DNA of 64,000 nucleotides from Methanofastidiosum methylothiophilum. Lineage in GTDB: Archaea > Methanobacteriota_B > Thermococci > Methanofastidiosales > Methanofastidiosaceae. The translations under genes were made by a program, and so were the position numbers. The notes under the pieces are model-generated. The model saw nothing but the letters and a program-made list of their open reading frames with translations, made no database searches and was not told the DNA's origin. Where the stretch lies: contig LNJE01000002.1 of NCBI GenBank assembly GCA_001587635.1, positions 62,001 to 126,000 of the forward strand, in the 5' to 3' direction. Every line of letters begins with the position of its first letter. Position 1 is the stretch's first letter. Positions 36,067 through 44,689 of this stretch are shown in pieces.

Positions 36067-37506
36067 TTGGACAAAAAAGAAAGAATATATAAGACATTAA
36101 GCCAAATCGTAGGCGATGAAAAATGGGTTTCTAACAGTCCTGTTGATTGTTGGGCTTATTCCTACGATATGACATACAAGAGACCACAGATGCCAAATTA
36201 TGTTGTTCTCCCAAAAACGCCTGAGGAAATTCAGTCAATTCTCAGACTTGCGAATGCAGAAAAGATACCAGTAGTACCGTTTACAGCCGGTACAAACATT
36301 GGTGGTCTTTGTGTTCCAGAACAAGGCGGTATCTTGATGGATCTCAAGAGAATGGATGAAATTCTCGAAATTAATGAAGAAGTAAGATTTGCTGTTATAG
36401 AGCCAGGTGTGAGCCAGGCTCAGTTTGCACAAGAACTTTTCAAGAGAGGATACAGATTTGGATGGCCAGTAGGTCCACCATCTGCTTCAGTATTAGCATG
36501 TGCAATACACCACGGAATCGGTGGAATGAGTGGCAGATATGGGCTTAATAGTAACCACATTACCGGTATGGAAGTAGTAAGGCCAACTGGAGAAATATTA
36601 ATGTGTGGATCTCCTGCAATTAGAAGAGATTCATGGCAGAGCTGTATGCCCCTTCCAAGATTTGACGGTCTTTTTACAGGTACTCTTGGAACAACAGGTG
36701 TTGTAACAAAGCTTGGAGTTTTTATCCCTCCAGTGCCTGACTATGTACATATAGGAACTTTTGCTGCAGAAAACTTAACTGACATGGAAAAATTCATGAG
36801 AACATTCAGTAAATATGAATATGCAGATGACCTTACTGCAATCTCATGGTGGCTAAGCCAAGTACCAATTCCCTATCCTTACGTTGAAAAACCAAAAGGT
36901 GCTCCAGAATGGACTGGATATACCGTCCTATATGCATTTACTGAGAAGGAATTAGAGAATAAGATAGATGTTTTCAACAAGGTTATAAAAGATTTAGGTA
37001 AACAAGGCAACACTATTAAATCTACAGATGTTCCTGAAGAATCAAAGAGAGGAAGAACTCAATTGCCTTCTCAGATAGTAGGCTCAACAAAGAACTACTG
37101 TAAGATGGGTGGGGGAGGAATAGCTTGGCCCGGAACATTTACCCCTTCAAACAGATGGGTAGCTGTTTATAATTTGTGGAAAGAAATTTACACAAAGAAA
37201 GCTAAGATTCCATTGTCACCATCAACAAGAGTTACAATGTATCGTGGATGTCACTATGGTATGTTAAGAATTATGACTCCATTCCCAAGAGACAGACCTG
37301 AAGAAGAAGCAAACGCTGCATGGTGTGTCAGAGAAGCTGCAAAAGTTTTAATTGATGCTGGAGGTATTCCATATAAGCCCCCAACAGACTTTGCAAGAGA
37401 AATTAACAAGAGAGCAGATCCCGGATGGATAGATCTTATCTGTGATATTAAAGATATGCTTGATCCAAACGGAATTATGAATCCAGGTAAATGGGGCGTA
37501 AGGTGA
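36067..37506 (+). CDS. FAD-binding oxidoreductase, GlcD/D-lactate dehydrogenase type
   Basis: 479 residues from TTG 36067. The FAD_binding_4 domain has VPFTAGTNIGGLCVPEQGG and CAIHHGIGGMSGRYGLNSNHITGMEVV, with VGPPSASV between. The C-terminal FAD-oxidase domain ends LDPNGIMNPGKWGVR. Such proteins oxidise 2-hydroxy acids and pass electrons to an iron-sulfur partner. Here the partner is the HdrD-like product of the next gene. Substrate unknown. Codon use looks slightly more GC-rich than its neighbours, suggesting high expression. Confidence 0.88.
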   Translation: MDKKERIYKTLSQIVGDEKWVSNSPVDCWAYSYDMTYKRPQMPNYVVLPKTPEEIQSILRLANAEKIPVVPFTAGTNIGGLCVPEQGGILMDLKRMDEILEINEEVRFAVIEPGVSQAQFAQELFKRGYRFGWPVGPPSASVLACAIHHGIGGMSGRYGLNSNHITGMEVVRPTGEILMCGSPAIRRDSWQSCMPLPRFDGLFTGTLGTTGVVTKLGVFIPPVPDYVHIGTFAAENLTDMEKFMRTFSKYEYADDLTAISWWLSQVPIPYPYVEKPKGAPEWTGYTVLYAFTEKELENKIDVFNKVIKDLGKQGNTIKSTDVPEESKRGRTQLPSQIVGSTKNYCKMGGGGIAWPGTFTPSNRWVAVYNLWKEIYTKKAKIPLSPSTRVTMYRGCHYGMLRIMTPFPRDRPEEEANAAWCVREAAKVLIDAGGIPYKPPTDFAREINKRADPGWIDLICDIKDMLDPNGIMNPGKWGVR

Positions 37507-37511
37507 TACAA

Positions 37512-38789
37512 ATGGCAGATAACTTTAAAGACCTTAAGTGGTATTCTCAGTTTTTTAGAAAATGTTCTAAATGTGGAACATGTAAGTCAGCATATTCTTA
37601 CGGGCCACCTCCAACAAATGCTACAATATGTCCTCAGGGAGAATACTTTAAATTAGACTCTTACTACGGATCAAGAGCAAAATCATTCCTTGGACAAGCA
37701 ATTTTAGAAAACAGAGTCGATTTAACTGATCCAGCTATACAAGAAGATATGCAAAAGGCAGTTTTCTCATGTACAGTATGTGGTGGATGCCAGACACAAT
37801 GTCAGCTTGACTACAAACCATGGATAATTGACTACATTGAAGAAATGAGACATAATTTAGTTAACAGAGGGATTGGGCCAACAAAAGCAGAAAAAATATA
37901 CCAAGAAAAGGTAATAAAGGATCACAATCCATATGGAGAAACACACTCTTCAAGATTCAATTGGTTAAAGGACGTAAGAAACTTAAAGACAGACGGTAAC
38001 ACAGTTTACTTCGCAGGATGTACAGCATCTTACAGAAGAACTGAAATTGCCAAGTCAACAGCCAGCGTTTTGACAAAACTTGGTGAAGACTGGGCAGTAA
38101 TGGGAGAGAACGAATACTGCTGTGGTTCACCACTTCTAAGAGCGGGTCTAAGAGAAGAGCCACAGAAGCTTGCTGAACACAATGTTGACTATCTCAACGA
38201 CCATGGATTTAAGACAATCGTTACCGCTTGTGCAGGATGTTACAAAGTTCTTGCAAAAGAGTATGAAAAATGGTGGGGCTTAAAGCTTAAAGCAAAAGTC
38301 TTACACACATCACAATACCTTGAAGAAAAAATGAAAAAAGGTGAACTAAAGCTAAGCAGTGTACCTGCAACAGTTACATACCACGATCCATGTCACATGG
38401 GACGACACATGAATCACTACGAAGTCGACATGGAAGGAAAGAAGCAATGGAAGGGCTCATATATACAAATTGATAAGCCAGGTCTTTATGAAACACCAAG
38501 AAATGTTCTTAAAGCTATACCAGGCATACAATTTAAGGAAATGTACAGAAACAGAGACAATTCATTCTGCTGTGGTGCTGGTGGAGGTATCAAAGCTTCT
38601 TACCCCGATGTAGCTCTTGAGACTGCAAAAACAAGGATTAAAGAAGCAGAAGGCCTTGATGGGGTACAGAAAATGGTAACACCATGTCCATTTTGCGTTA
38701 CAAATCTTGGTGATGCTACAAAAGCACTTGGTTCTAAAGTAGAAGTAGTTGACCTTATTCAGTTAGTCGACCAAGCTCTAAAGAAATAA
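37512..38789 (+). CDS. HdrD/GlcF-like iron-sulfur protein with two CCG domains
   Basis: 425 residues from ATG 37512, fixed by GGTGAT at 37502-37507. The N-terminal cluster region has CSKCGTCKSAYSYG and CTVCGGCQTQC. The first CCG domain has YCCGSPLLRAG, the second SFCCGAGGGIKASYPD, each with an upstream Cys (FAGCTASY, HDPCHMGRH). CCG domains carry the noncubane clusters of heterodisulfide reductase. The gene pair probably forms a complex linking a flavin substrate site to a thiol/disulfide or menaquinone-like acceptor. Confidence 0.88.
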   Translation: MADNFKDLKWYSQFFRKCSKCGTCKSAYSYGPPPTNATICPQGEYFKLDSYYGSRAKSFLGQAILENRVDLTDPAIQEDMQKAVFSCTVCGGCQTQCQLDYKPWIIDYIEEMRHNLVNRGIGPTKAEKIYQEKVIKDHNPYGETHSSRFNWLKDVRNLKTDGNTVYFAGCTASYRRTEIAKSTASVLTKLGEDWAVMGENEYCCGSPLLRAGLREEPQKLAEHNVDYLNDHGFKTIVTACAGCYKVLAKEYEKWWGLKLKAKVLHTSQYLEEKMKKGELKLSSVPATVTYHDPCHMGRHMNHYEVDMEGKKQWKGSYIQIDKPGLYETPRNVLKAIPGIQFKEMYRNRDNSFCCGAGGGIKASYPDVALETAKTRIKEAEGLDGVQKMVTPCPFCVTNLGDATKALGSKVEVVDLIQLVDQALKK

Positions 38790-38793
38790 ATTA

Positions 38794-38828
38794 ATAATAT
38801 TTTATTTTTTATTTAAATTTTTTATTAG
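38794..38828 (+). terminator. T-rich terminator after HdrD-like gene
   Basis: ATTTTATTTTTTATTT and TTTTTTATT runs immediately after the stop codon are consistent with archaeal oligo-T termination. The AGAGGA ribosome binding site of the next gene follows. Confidence 0.4.
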
Positions 38829-38839
38829 AGGATTTTTTT

Positions 38840-39181
38840 ATGAAACCTGAACATTTTGAATTTAAAGCAAATAAGATTGATGTTTTTTCAGACATTTATT
38901 CAACTAAATTTTTGGGTAACTATGCGAATTTTGAATTAGAATTAAGAGATGAAGGGGGAAATTTGATTAAGGAAGGAGAGCTACATGTACAAGTACTTTC
39001 TGAATTATTTGTACCCCTCATAGTAAAAAGATACAATCCATTTGAAGGCAAGTTATCCTTAACAATAGGCAATGATCACATAGGTTTATGTGAAGCTTTT
39101 TTCTTAATCCGATTTAAATCTGAAAAGATAATAGACGTTGGGAAGTCCAAAATGGATATAGAATTTACTGACGATATTTAA
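38840..39181 (+). CDS. Small hypothetical protein, beta-rich
   Basis: 113 residues with alternating hydrophobic/charged strands (NFELELRDEGGN, GELHVQVLSELFVPLIVKRY). No signal peptide or Cys cluster. RBS AGAGGA precedes the ATG. I do not recognise a family. It lies 50 bp after the HdrD-like gene and could be cotranscribed by readthrough. Confidence 0.6.
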   Translation: MKPEHFEFKANKIDVFSDIYSTKFLGNYANFELELRDEGGNLIKEGELHVQVLSELFVPLIVKRYNPFEGKLSLTIGNDHIGLCEAFFLIRFKSEKIIDVGKSKMDIEFTDDI

Positions 39182-39205
39182 AAAAAATTTATTTTTTAAT
39201 TAAAT
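39178..39205. terminator. A/T bidirectional terminator between convergent genes
   Basis: Positions around TTTAAAAAAAATTTATTTTTTAA join the end of the small hypothetical gene to the end of the PLP enzyme gene. A-run and T-run sit on opposite sides, so each strand gets an oligo-T tract. Confidence 0.4.
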
Positions 39206-40432
39206 TTTGTCTAATGCTGATTTTAGATCGTTAATAAGATCTTGGTAGTTCTCTATTCCAACAGATAATCTTATCATATTATCCGTTATTTCTGCATCTT
39301 TTAAGGTATTTTCATCAACTTCTGAATGTGTCATTGCTTTTGGATGTTCGATTAAGGATTCTGTGCCTCCAAGGCTAACAGCTAATTTACATAGTTTAAT
39401 ATTGTTCAAAAATTTGAATGCTTCTTTTTTCCCCCCTTTTATATAGAAGGACATCAATGATCCTGGGCCCTTGCACTGCTTTTTATATATTCTATACTGT
39501 TCACTCTTCTTATCGTATAACTCCGGATAAATTACCCTATCTACCTTAGGGTGCTTTGATAAAAACTCAGCTATTTTTTTTGCATTTTCCATCTGTCTCT
39601 GCATTCTGATATGGACAGTTTCTAAAGATCTTGCCATAAGCCAAGAATCAAATGGATTTCCGTTTGTTCCGATCATTCCCCTAATTCCCTTAATCTTAGA
39701 GATGTCCTCTTCTGAACCGAGTACAGCCCCAGCTATAACATCGGAATGACCACCAATAAACTTAGTTGCAGAATAAAGAACTATATCTACTTTTTGTTCC
39801 AAAGGAGATTGGAAGATAGGGCCCATAAAAGTATTGTCAACAAAAACTTTAGCGTTTATTCCTTCTTTTATTAATTTGTCTCTTATTTTTACTATAGCTC
39901 CAAGATCAACCATAACATTATTGGGATTTGCAGGAGTTTCAATGTATAAAATAACAGATTTCCCTTTCAACTTTCCTTTATATGAATTAATCATCGATTC
40001 CATCAATTTTGGTGATTCTGAACCTGCATTTACATGTAAGGTAGAAACGCCCATTTTTTCAAAGAATTCTTTAAAAAGAAATTCTGTCCCACCATACAAA
40101 GGATTTGTATAAAATATATAATCCCCGTTCTTTACAAAAGCTAGCAAAGTTGAAGTAATTGCAGCCATGCCTGAACAAAACACTGCTGCTGACTTAGCAC
40201 CTTCCAACAATGAAAGCCTTTCCTCAACAATATCAAAATTTGGATTTGAGAATCTCGAGTATACGAAACCGCCTTCTCCTTTATCAAGTCCTAGTGCAAC
40301 TCTAATAAAAGATTCTCCTTCTTCAGCACTTTTGAACTTATAAGTGCTTGTTAAAAATATGGGTGGTTTAACTGCCCCGTTATATTTCAATGGGTCATAA
40401 CCTTTGCTAATAACAATTGTATCTTTTTCCAT
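39200..40432 (-). CDS. Cys/Met metabolism PLP enzyme (cystathionine or methionine gamma-lyase-like)
   Basis: About 410 residues, starting at the second of two adjacent ATG codons after GGTGAT. The PLP Lys lies in LYSATKFIGGHSDVIAG, the cofactor-stacking Tyr in NPLYGGTEF, and the Asp in FVDNTFMGP. The residue that is Cys in typical methionine gamma-lyases (LYGCT) is Gly here, as in cystathionine lyases and synthases, so the specificity is open. A gamma-lyase releasing methanethiol would be meaningful in a methyl-thiol user, but this is speculative. Confidence 0.88.
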   Translation of the reverse strand: MEKDTIVISKGYDPLKYNGAVKPPIFLTSTYKFKSAEEGESFIRVALGLDKGEGGFVYSRFSNPNFDIVEERLSLLEGAKSAAVFCSGMAAITSTLLAFVKNGDYIFYTNPLYGGTEFLFKEFFEKMGVSTLHVNAGSESPKLMESMINSYKGKLKGKSVILYIETPANPNNVMVDLGAIVKIRDKLIKEGINAKVFVDNTFMGPIFQSPLEQKVDIVLYSATKFIGGHSDVIAGAVLGSEEDISKIKGIRGMIGTNGNPFDSWLMARSLETVHIRMQRQMENAKKIAEFLSKHPKVDRVIYPELYDKKSEQYRIYKKQCKGPGSLMSFYIKGGKKEAFKFLNNIKLCKLAVSLGGTESLIEHPKAMTHSEVDENTLKDAEITDNMIRLSVGIENYQDLINDLKSALDKI

Positions 40433-40488
40433 CATATCACCTCAATATATTCCAAATATTTATAAAGAACATTATAAAAGTATCTTTT

Positions 40489-40716
40489 ATGAAGTCAATC
40501 GGAAGGATTCTTCATTCAATTGGTCCGCTTTTTATCTTAAGATCAAAAAAAGTTAAAATTAGAGATATTGGAGTCGAAGCATACGTTGGCGACAAAAAAG
40601 TTGGCAAAATAATCGAGTTATTCGGTCCAGTTGAAAATCCTTACATCAAGATTGTCGCTAGAAGGGAGATAAAAAATAGAAATAGTTTTATTGGAAAGGA
40701 TGTGTTAATTAGATAA
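40489..40716 (+). CDS. Gar1-like H/ACA RNP component
   Basis: 75 residues from ATG 40489. The small beta-barrel signature is VEAYVGDKKVGKIIELFGPVENPYIKIV, matching the Gar1 core that binds Cbf5 in archaeal H/ACA pseudouridylation complexes. A TATA-like TTTATAAAG lies about 30 bp upstream, so the mRNA is probably almost leaderless. It is divergent from the PLP-enzyme gene. Confidence 0.85.
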   Translation: MKSIGRILHSIGPLFILRSKKVKIRDIGVEAYVGDKKVGKIIELFGPVENPYIKIVARREIKNRNSFIGKDVLIR

Positions 40717-40731
40717 TTTTTGAGGTCTTCC

Positions 40732-43230
40732 ATGAATAATATCTCAAAAACTCTGTTAGTAATATTCTTGCTTGTGCCCCTATTTTCAAATTTCAGCCCT
40801 ATTTTTGGACAGAGTAGTGGGTATGCAATTGAAATTTTACCTTCATTTTCTATAGCGACGCAAGAAGACATACCACGCCTTATAGATCTTGCTTCAAAAA
40901 ATAACGTTAATACGATTTATTTGCACGTAAAGAGAGGAACTGGAACAAATCCTTCTCCGGGGGTAGTCTTTTATAACAGCAAAATAGCCCCCACATTTTA
41001 TAACTTTGACGTACTCTCTGTAATGATAGAAGAGGCTCATAAAAAAAGTATTAAAGTTTATGCAATAATTCCAGTATTTTATGATGTTATTGCTGCTAAT
41101 AAAGGTTATGCATCTGTCGGACCACAATCAGAAGGTTGGGTGTGTCCAAAAACAGGTTTTAGTTATGAAAAAAGTATAATTGATGAGATAATAAATGGGT
41201 ACAAAGTAGATGGTATAGTTTTAGAGTATTTTGGATATGCAAACAATCTGAACTGCCAATGCCCTGAATGCATTAATGAATTTTCAAAAAAATATGGTGT
41301 GTCTGCTTCAAGATTAAATTTAGAAATAGAAAAGCAAAATGATTCTGAATTATGGATTAAATGGAATATATTTAGATCGGAAGAGCTTGCTAAATATCTA
41401 AACAAACTTTCACAGGATATCCGAATTAATAAAAAAATTAAATTAGGAATTATTATTCCTCCCACTACGTATAGAAATTATTTTGAGAATACTGATTTTG
41501 GAATTGATGTGAAAAAAATAGGAAATTACGTTGATTTTATTATTTTTAGACGTCAAGGTTTACCATTAGAATATGTTTCAGATGCTACAAATGGTTACAG
41601 TCTTCAGTATGATGGAGACATATACGTTACTGTTGAGAATAAAGATATAGGCCTTTTAAATTTAGTTTATTCCGGTGCTGATTATACCAAGGGGATTATT
41701 TATTTTCAAAGAGAGCCATGGACAGCACTGAGTTTTTCAAGAATCAATAAATCAAGGGCGGAATCAACAAACATTTGGGCAGTTCGAGTTGACTCTAGAG
41801 AATACTTTAATCTTGATCTTGACCATTATATTCCTATTTGGAAGAAATGTAATATCAACACAGTAATAATTAGTGCAGGAAGACCATATTGGATCAACTT
41901 TAGATGGGCGGGGCATGAAAAAGAATATAGTAATATAGTCCAATTATCAAATGGCGATCCTTTAGAGAAAATGATAGATAAATTGAAAAAAGAAGGATTT
42001 AAAGTTGTAGTTAGTTTTAGCTTAAATAGCCCTGAATACATACAGGCTAATCCTAGTTTTGCAGCGCTTGACTATGTATTTTCTAGAAGCACTTCAAAAG
42101 TTTCGATGATTGAGATTACCCAAGGTAATTATGGTAAATACTATATAGATACTGTTGAGCACTTAATAAAAAATTACGATGTAGATGCCATTTTAGTTAC
42201 CAATGGAGACTTTTACGAATATAGTTATGACTCTAAATCTGAAGCGGAATACTTAAAATATATGAATTCCAGAGGAATTCTAATCTATGAATGGCCAAAA
42301 AAAAATCTAATCGTTAACATTGATGACGGCACAATTACAAATTGGCAAAACTATGAAATGGAAAAATTTTATTCAGCACTCAAGAATAGGATAGTTAATT
42401 ATGAGGTCGAATTATGGATTTCTGCTAAGACTGATGAAAAGGATCCAAATAATTTCTCAAGGAAGTATGGCCAAGATCTAAATATGTTGGGTAATTATGC
42501 AACAAGGTGTGTCGTTACTGCCCCAGTTACAGAAGACATAGCTGTAAAAAATAAAAATTTTGCCGACAACTTACGTGAATTAGGCATATCCTATGTATTA
42601 GACATACCTTTAGTCAAAGGAGTAAGTACCCCTTTAACAAATGAAGAATTTGAGTCAATTATTCAAAACTCAATAGATGGGGGAACAAAATATACGACCT
42701 TATCCTCTAACTACCTAATTAACGAAGAGATGTGGGATTCAGTTCTAAAACTATCTCTCTATAAAGAAATAGTGGGGATAGATGATGCCCAATTAATTAA
42801 TCTTTATAATGAAGGCCATTATGATTTCTTAAAAGAAAAAATCCAAGAAATAAAAAAGATTAAAGAAGAAGAAACAACAAACCTAAGGGCTCAATCAATA
42901 CTTAAAATCCGAAATCTAGATAAATTAATCCAGGACATAGATTCAAAATATACAATCACAAAAAATTTGGGATCAGATAACTCTCTTCTAGCAGAAAAAT
43001 TGCAATTTGGTAAAAGAGAGTATAGCCTTTCCAAAAATTCTTTTATAGAAGGGAGGTATAGGGAATCTCTTGACAAATCGGATAATGCAGAAATAGTATT
43101 GGGACAAATTAACTATGCACTTCAAATAGAAATTGATAAAGTTTATTCTTCAAGAATGTTTATTGGATTTACCATAATCATTATATTTGTTATATTTTTA
43201 TTCCTTATTTATTATTCAAATAGATATTGA
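40732..43230 (+). CDS. Exported membrane-anchored protein with two glycosidase-like barrels
   Basis: 832 residues from ATG 40732 with RBS GAGGTC. It has an N-terminal signal peptide and a C-terminal transmembrane helix (FIGFTIIIIFVIFLFLIYY). Two successive regions (about 30-330 and 340-640) look like GHL-type TIM barrels. Each has a strand-helix pattern such as AHKKSIKVYAIIPVF/KKEGFKVVVSFSLN, then YKVDGIVLEYFGYA/YDVDAILVTNGDFY. A helical stalk (residues 680-800) follows. It is probably a surface polysaccharide-acting or binding protein. Catalytic residues are not certain. Confidence 0.72.
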   Translation: MNNISKTLLVIFLLVPLFSNFSPIFGQSSGYAIEILPSFSIATQEDIPRLIDLASKNNVNTIYLHVKRGTGTNPSPGVVFYNSKIAPTFYNFDVLSVMIEEAHKKSIKVYAIIPVFYDVIAANKGYASVGPQSEGWVCPKTGFSYEKSIIDEIINGYKVDGIVLEYFGYANNLNCQCPECINEFSKKYGVSASRLNLEIEKQNDSELWIKWNIFRSEELAKYLNKLSQDIRINKKIKLGIIIPPTTYRNYFENTDFGIDVKKIGNYVDFIIFRRQGLPLEYVSDATNGYSLQYDGDIYVTVENKDIGLLNLVYSGADYTKGIIYFQREPWTALSFSRINKSRAESTNIWAVRVDSREYFNLDLDHYIPIWKKCNINTVIISAGRPYWINFRWAGHEKEYSNIVQLSNGDPLEKMIDKLKKEGFKVVVSFSLNSPEYIQANPSFAALDYVFSRSTSKVSMIEITQGNYGKYYIDTVEHLIKNYDVDAILVTNGDFYEYSYDSKSEAEYLKYMNSRGILIYEWPKKNLIVNIDDGTITNWQNYEMEKFYSALKNRIVNYEVELWISAKTDEKDPNNFSRKYGQDLNMLGNYATRCVVTAPVTEDIAVKNKNFADNLRELGISYVLDIPLVKGVSTPLTNEEFESIIQNSIDGGTKYTTLSSNYLINEEMWDSVLKLSLYKEIVGIDDAQLINLYNEGHYDFLKEKIQEIKKIKEEETTNLRAQSILKIRNLDKLIQDIDSKYTITKNLGSDNSLLAEKLQFGKREYSLSKNSFIEGRYRESLDKSDNAEIVLGQINYALQIEIDKVYSSRMFIGFTIIIIFVIFLFLIYYSNRY

Positions 43231-43295
43231 AGGATAAGTTTAAATATTAATTATTTCTTACTGATATATCTTTAAAAAATTTTTATGTGATTGCT

Positions 43296-44579
43296 ATGGT
43301 AAAAGATATTATTTTTGGGCTATCTGAGAAAAAATATAGGTGGATTCTTTTATTTACCCTCCTCCTTGTGTATTTTTTTGTTTATTTTCATAGAGTATCA
43401 TCTGCAGTAATCTCAAAGGATCTGTTGCATGAATTCGGAGTTTCCGCGTTATCTCTAGGTCTTCTGTCTTCAATGTATTTTTATTCATATTCTTTATTTC
43501 AAATACCTGTAGGGATATTCTCTGATACAATTGGCCCAAGAAAAACAATTGCATTTTTAACCATATTTTCAGCTATAGGGTCTTTTTTATTTGGAATGGC
43601 ATTGAATTTCAATATGGCACTCTTTGCACGACTCATCATCGGCATTGGTGTTTCAGGGGTATGGATCCCTGCATTAAAATTGTTTTCTGTATGGTATTCT
43701 AAAAGAGAATATGCTACAATTGTTGGGATATTGCTTGCAGTTGGTAACTTAGGCGCTGTTTCTGCATCTTATCCTCTAGCTTTAATTGTAAATGATTTTG
43801 GGTGGAGATATGCATTTTATGTCATTGGGATAATTTCGATATTTCTAGCTGTTATATCTTGGATTTTCATAAGAGATTCTCCAGAGGCCTACCTCAATAA
43901 AAATAAAGAAGTAGAAGGGCCGAAATCAATTTCAAAGAAACAATACCTCTCCCGAGAACATATAAAACTAATCTTTAAAAATAAAGATGTATGGATACTC
44001 TCTATTTGGTTGTTTGTTGCTTATGGGGCTTTGTTAGCATATCAAGGTTTATGGGCATATCCTTACTTTAGAGATGTTTATAATCTATCAAAAGCGACAT
44101 CCGGATTCATACTAATGTTTGTTAGTATTGGAATGCTTCTAGGATCGCCATCAATCGGATACTTTTCGGATAAAATAATGAAATGTAGAAAAAAAGTTCT
44201 TATATTATGGCTCTCTTTATTTTCATTACCCTGGATTTTGATTTCCTTTTTTACAGCAAGCATAAATATTACTCTTTTGTACATTCTTTCATTTTGGATG
44301 GGCTTTTTTGGATGCGGAAATGTTGTAGTATTTGCCATAATTAAAGAGCAATTTCCTCTTGAAATAACTGGTACAGCTCAAAGCATAGTGAATGTTTTTC
44401 CATTTGTTGGCGCAGCTATCTTTCAGACATTTTTAGGATATATTTTAGATCTAGTAGGGGGATTTGAAGGCGTTTATCCAGTTGAAGCTTATAGCTTGGC
44501 ATTCAAATTTGTCTTTGCTTGTATAATTATAGTGTACATCATGTCTTTTTTCATTAAAGAAACAATGACATGCGATTAG
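43296..44579 (+). CDS. MFS transporter
   Basis: 427 residues from ATG 43296, with TGTGATT just upstream. Twelve predicted helices. The loop 2-3 motif is IPVGIFSDTIGPRKTI, and loop 8-9 has SIGYFSDKIMKCRKKV. It resembles the anion/sugar-phosphate branch of the major facilitator superfamily. Substrate unknown. It is monocistronic. Confidence 0.9.
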   Translation: MVKDIIFGLSEKKYRWILLFTLLLVYFFVYFHRVSSAVISKDLLHEFGVSALSLGLLSSMYFYSYSLFQIPVGIFSDTIGPRKTIAFLTIFSAIGSFLFGMALNFNMALFARLIIGIGVSGVWIPALKLFSVWYSKREYATIVGILLAVGNLGAVSASYPLALIVNDFGWRYAFYVIGIISIFLAVISWIFIRDSPEAYLNKNKEVEGPKSISKKQYLSREHIKLIFKNKDVWILSIWLFVAYGALLAYQGLWAYPYFRDVYNLSKATSGFILMFVSIGMLLGSPSIGYFSDKIMKCRKKVLILWLSLFSLPWILISFFTASINITLLYILSFWMGFFGCGNVVVFAIIKEQFPLEITGTAQSIVNVFPFVGAAIFQTFLGYILDLVGGFEGVYPVEAYSLAFKFVFACIIIVYIMSFFIKETMTCD

Positions 44580-44654
44580 AACACAAGAGACATCAAACAG
44601 ACTTTTACCTACAAAAAGGACTGTAGACCATTTATAATATTTATTTTTTTAAAA

Positions 44655-44689
44655 ACTTATAAACTGTAACTAACAAATCTAATACTAAC
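44655..44689 (+). promoter_or_regulatory. Promoter of uvrC, leaderless type
   Basis: ACTTATAAAC (44655-44664) is a good TATA box. It lies 33 bp before ATG 44690 with no Shine-Dalgarno between, so the transcript is probably leaderless. Confidence 0.5.
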
